Part shown: piece after piece, positions 62,528 to 64,000 of the stretch
Position numbering within the stretch: position 1 is the stretch's first letter
Layout of the letters: each line of letters begins with the position of its first letter
Source of the DNA: Dugong dugon
Taxonomy: Eukaryota > Chordata > Mammalia > Sirenia > Dugongidae
DNA: 64,000 bases
Reading direction: 5' to 3'
Assembly: GCA_030035585.1 (NCBI GenBank)
Contig: CM057472.1
Location: 88,409,601 to 88,473,600, forward strand
Position numbers and translations under genes: made by a program
Notes under the pieces: generated by a model
Told to the model about the DNA's origin: nothing
Database searches by the model: none
Seen by the model: the letters and a program-made list of their open reading frames with translations, nothing else

Positions 62528-64000
62528 GACCATCAATTGCTCACATGCAAGTTCAAGCTGAAATTGAAGAAAATCAGAACAAGTCCATGAGTGCCAAAGT
62601 AAGACCTTGAGTATATCCTACCTGAATTTAAAGACCATCTCAAGAATAGATTTGATGCATTGAACACTAATGACTGAAGACCAGACAAGTAGTGGAATGA
62701 CATCAAGGACATCATACATGAAGAAAGCAAGAGGTCAATAAAAAGACAGGAAAGAAAGAAAAGCCCAAAACGGATTTCAGAAGAGACTCTGAAACTTGCT
62801 CTTGAATGGAGTAACTAAAGTGAAAGGAAGAAATGATGAAGTAAAAGAGCTGAACAAAAGATTTCAAAGGGCAGCATGAGAAGATAAAGTATTATAATGA
62901 AATGTGCACAGATCTGGAAATAGAAAACCAAAAGGGAAGAACACACTCAGTACTTCTCAAGCTGAAAGAACTGAAGAAAAAATTCAAGCCTCAAGCTGCA
63001 ATATTGAGAGATTCTATGGGGAAAATATTAAGTGATGCAGGAAGCATCAAAAGAAGATGGAAGAAATACACAGAGTCACTGTACCAAAAAGAATGGCTCA
63101 ACATTCAACCATTTCAGGAGATGGCATAAGATCAAGAACTGAAGGAAGAAGTCCAAGCTGCACTGAAAGCATTGGTGAAAAACAAGGCTCCAGGAACTGA
63201 GATGTTTCAACAAACAGATGCAGTGCTGGAAGTGCTCACTCATCTATGCCAAGAAATTTGGAAGACAGCTACCTGGCCAACGGACTGGAAGAGATCCATA
63301 CTTGTGCCCATTCCAAAGAAAGGTGATCCATCAGAATGCAGAAATTATCGAACAATATCATTAATATCATACGCAAGTAAAATTTTGCTGAAGATCATTC
63401 AAAAGCAGTTGTAGCAGTACATCGACATGGAACTGCTAGAAATTCAAGCCAGATTCAGAAGAGGACATAGAACAGGGGATATCATGGCTGATGTCAGATG
63501 GATCCTGGCCAAAAGCAGAGGATACCAGAAAGATGTTTACCTGTGTTTTATTGACTATGCAAAGGCATTTAAATGTGTGGATCATAACAAATTATGGATT
63601 ACATTGGGAAGAATGGGAGTTCAGAACACTTAATTATACTCATGAGGAACCTGTACTTAGACCAAGAAGCAGTCATTCAAACAGAAAAAAGGGGATACTG
63701 TATGGTTTAAAGTTAAGAAAGGTGTATGTCAGGGTTGTATCCTTTCACCATACTTATTCAACCCGTATGCTGAGCAAATAATCCAAGAAGCTGGACTATA
63801 TGAAGAAGAACGGGACATCAGGATTGGAGGAAGACTCATTAACAAACTGTGATATGCAGAAGAAACAACCTTGCTTGCTGAAAGTTAAGAGGACTTGAAG
63901 CACTTACTGATGAAGATCAAAGACCACAGCCTTCAGTATGGATTACACCTCAACATAAAGAAAACAAAAGTCCTCACAACTGGACAAATAAGTAACATCA
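62528..64000 (+). mobile_element. RTE (BovB-like) LINE, plus strand, continues past the window
   Basis: It begins GACCATCAATTGCTCACATG (end of the endonuclease domain). The linker follows (DLEIENQKGRTHS, LKLKELKKKFKPQAAILRDS, 62902-63129), then the N-terminal RT region (NKAPGTEMFQ, ATWPTDWKRSILVPIPKKG, 63172-63414) and the RT core (EIQARFRRGHRTGDIMADVR, FIDYAKAFKCVDHNKLW, 63427-63633). GCILSPYLFNPY-like codons lie near 63735. The YADD position reads YAEE (TATGCAGAAGAA near 63852). Multiple frameshifts mean it is inactive. The 3' end lies beyond 64000. Confidence 0.93.
63172..63633 (+). pseudogene. RTE reverse-transcriptase ORF fragments
   Basis: Two open stretches (63172-63414 and 63427-63633) are separated by one stop (TAG at 63412-63414). 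Together they cover the RT N-terminus through motif A. IPKKGDPSECRNYRTISLIS is the conserved RT motif preceding the fingers. The second Asp of motif A is Lys (DYAKAFKCVDH), the same change seen in the RTE copy at 14609-15001. This suggests it existed in a shared source element or recurs. Confidence 0.87.

Overview
This 64 kb window is non-coding vertebrate nuclear DNA, almost certainly from an afrotherian mammal and most likely an elephant or close paenungulate. The main evidence is the dominant short repeat. It has a tRNA-like head and a tail built on GTCRATTCYGACTCATAGYGACC, which is the AfroSINE type restricted to Afrotheria. About 25 copies or fragments occur, alongside an RTE (BovB-like) LINE that shares that tail and a long mammalian L1. 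I recognise no functional protein-coding gene, no functional RNA gene and no bacterial-type element. Family names are assigned from memory of consensus features, without a database search.

Layout. 1-13 kb: AT-rich DNA with scattered SINEs, an ERVL-like LTR on the minus strand (1270-1822), old MaLR, L1 and MIR remnants and a long (TA)n tract (12461-12545). 13.2-16.7 kb: a nest in which an ancient L2 was entered by a SINE, the SINE by a 2.8 kb RTE, and the RTE by another SINE. Target-site duplications are legible at three levels. 16.7-21.5 kb: L2 pieces, a tRNA-Gly-derived SINE, a second RTE and a MaLR LTR. 21.5-23.5 kb: a GC-rich island holding a processed pseudogene of PPAN (minus) next to an unidentified retrocopy tail (plus). 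25-33 kb: SINEs, an L1 3' fragment, a long L2 split by a Tigger-like DNA transposon, and a MaLR solo LTR with a perfect 5-bp duplication. 33-43 kb: an ERVL-like LTR, an unexplained block of 43-bp repeats, and L2 with embedded SINEs.

43.0-50.35 kb: one full-length L1 (7.3 kb, plus strand). It has a YY1-like motif at its 5' end, ORF1, an endonuclease/reverse-transcriptase ORF2, a 3' UTR with a duplicated module, and flanking duplications. Both ORFs are broken, so it is dead but fairly young. 50-64 kb: more SINEs, including a SINE inside a SINE, opposed RTE fragments, a HAL1-like old L1, an ERVL-like LTR, and an RTE copy running off the right end.

The elements form an interacting retrotransposon community. 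The SINE tails match the RTE 3' end, which suggests the SINEs are copied by RTE machinery. Two independent insertions landed within 3 bp of the same position of the SINE consensus, suggesting a preferred nick site. I found no convincing new gene system. The most interesting features are the nested insertions, the shared insertion site, the tRNA-Gly SINE, the duplicated L1 3' module, the open inter-ORF region and the 43-bp repeat block.
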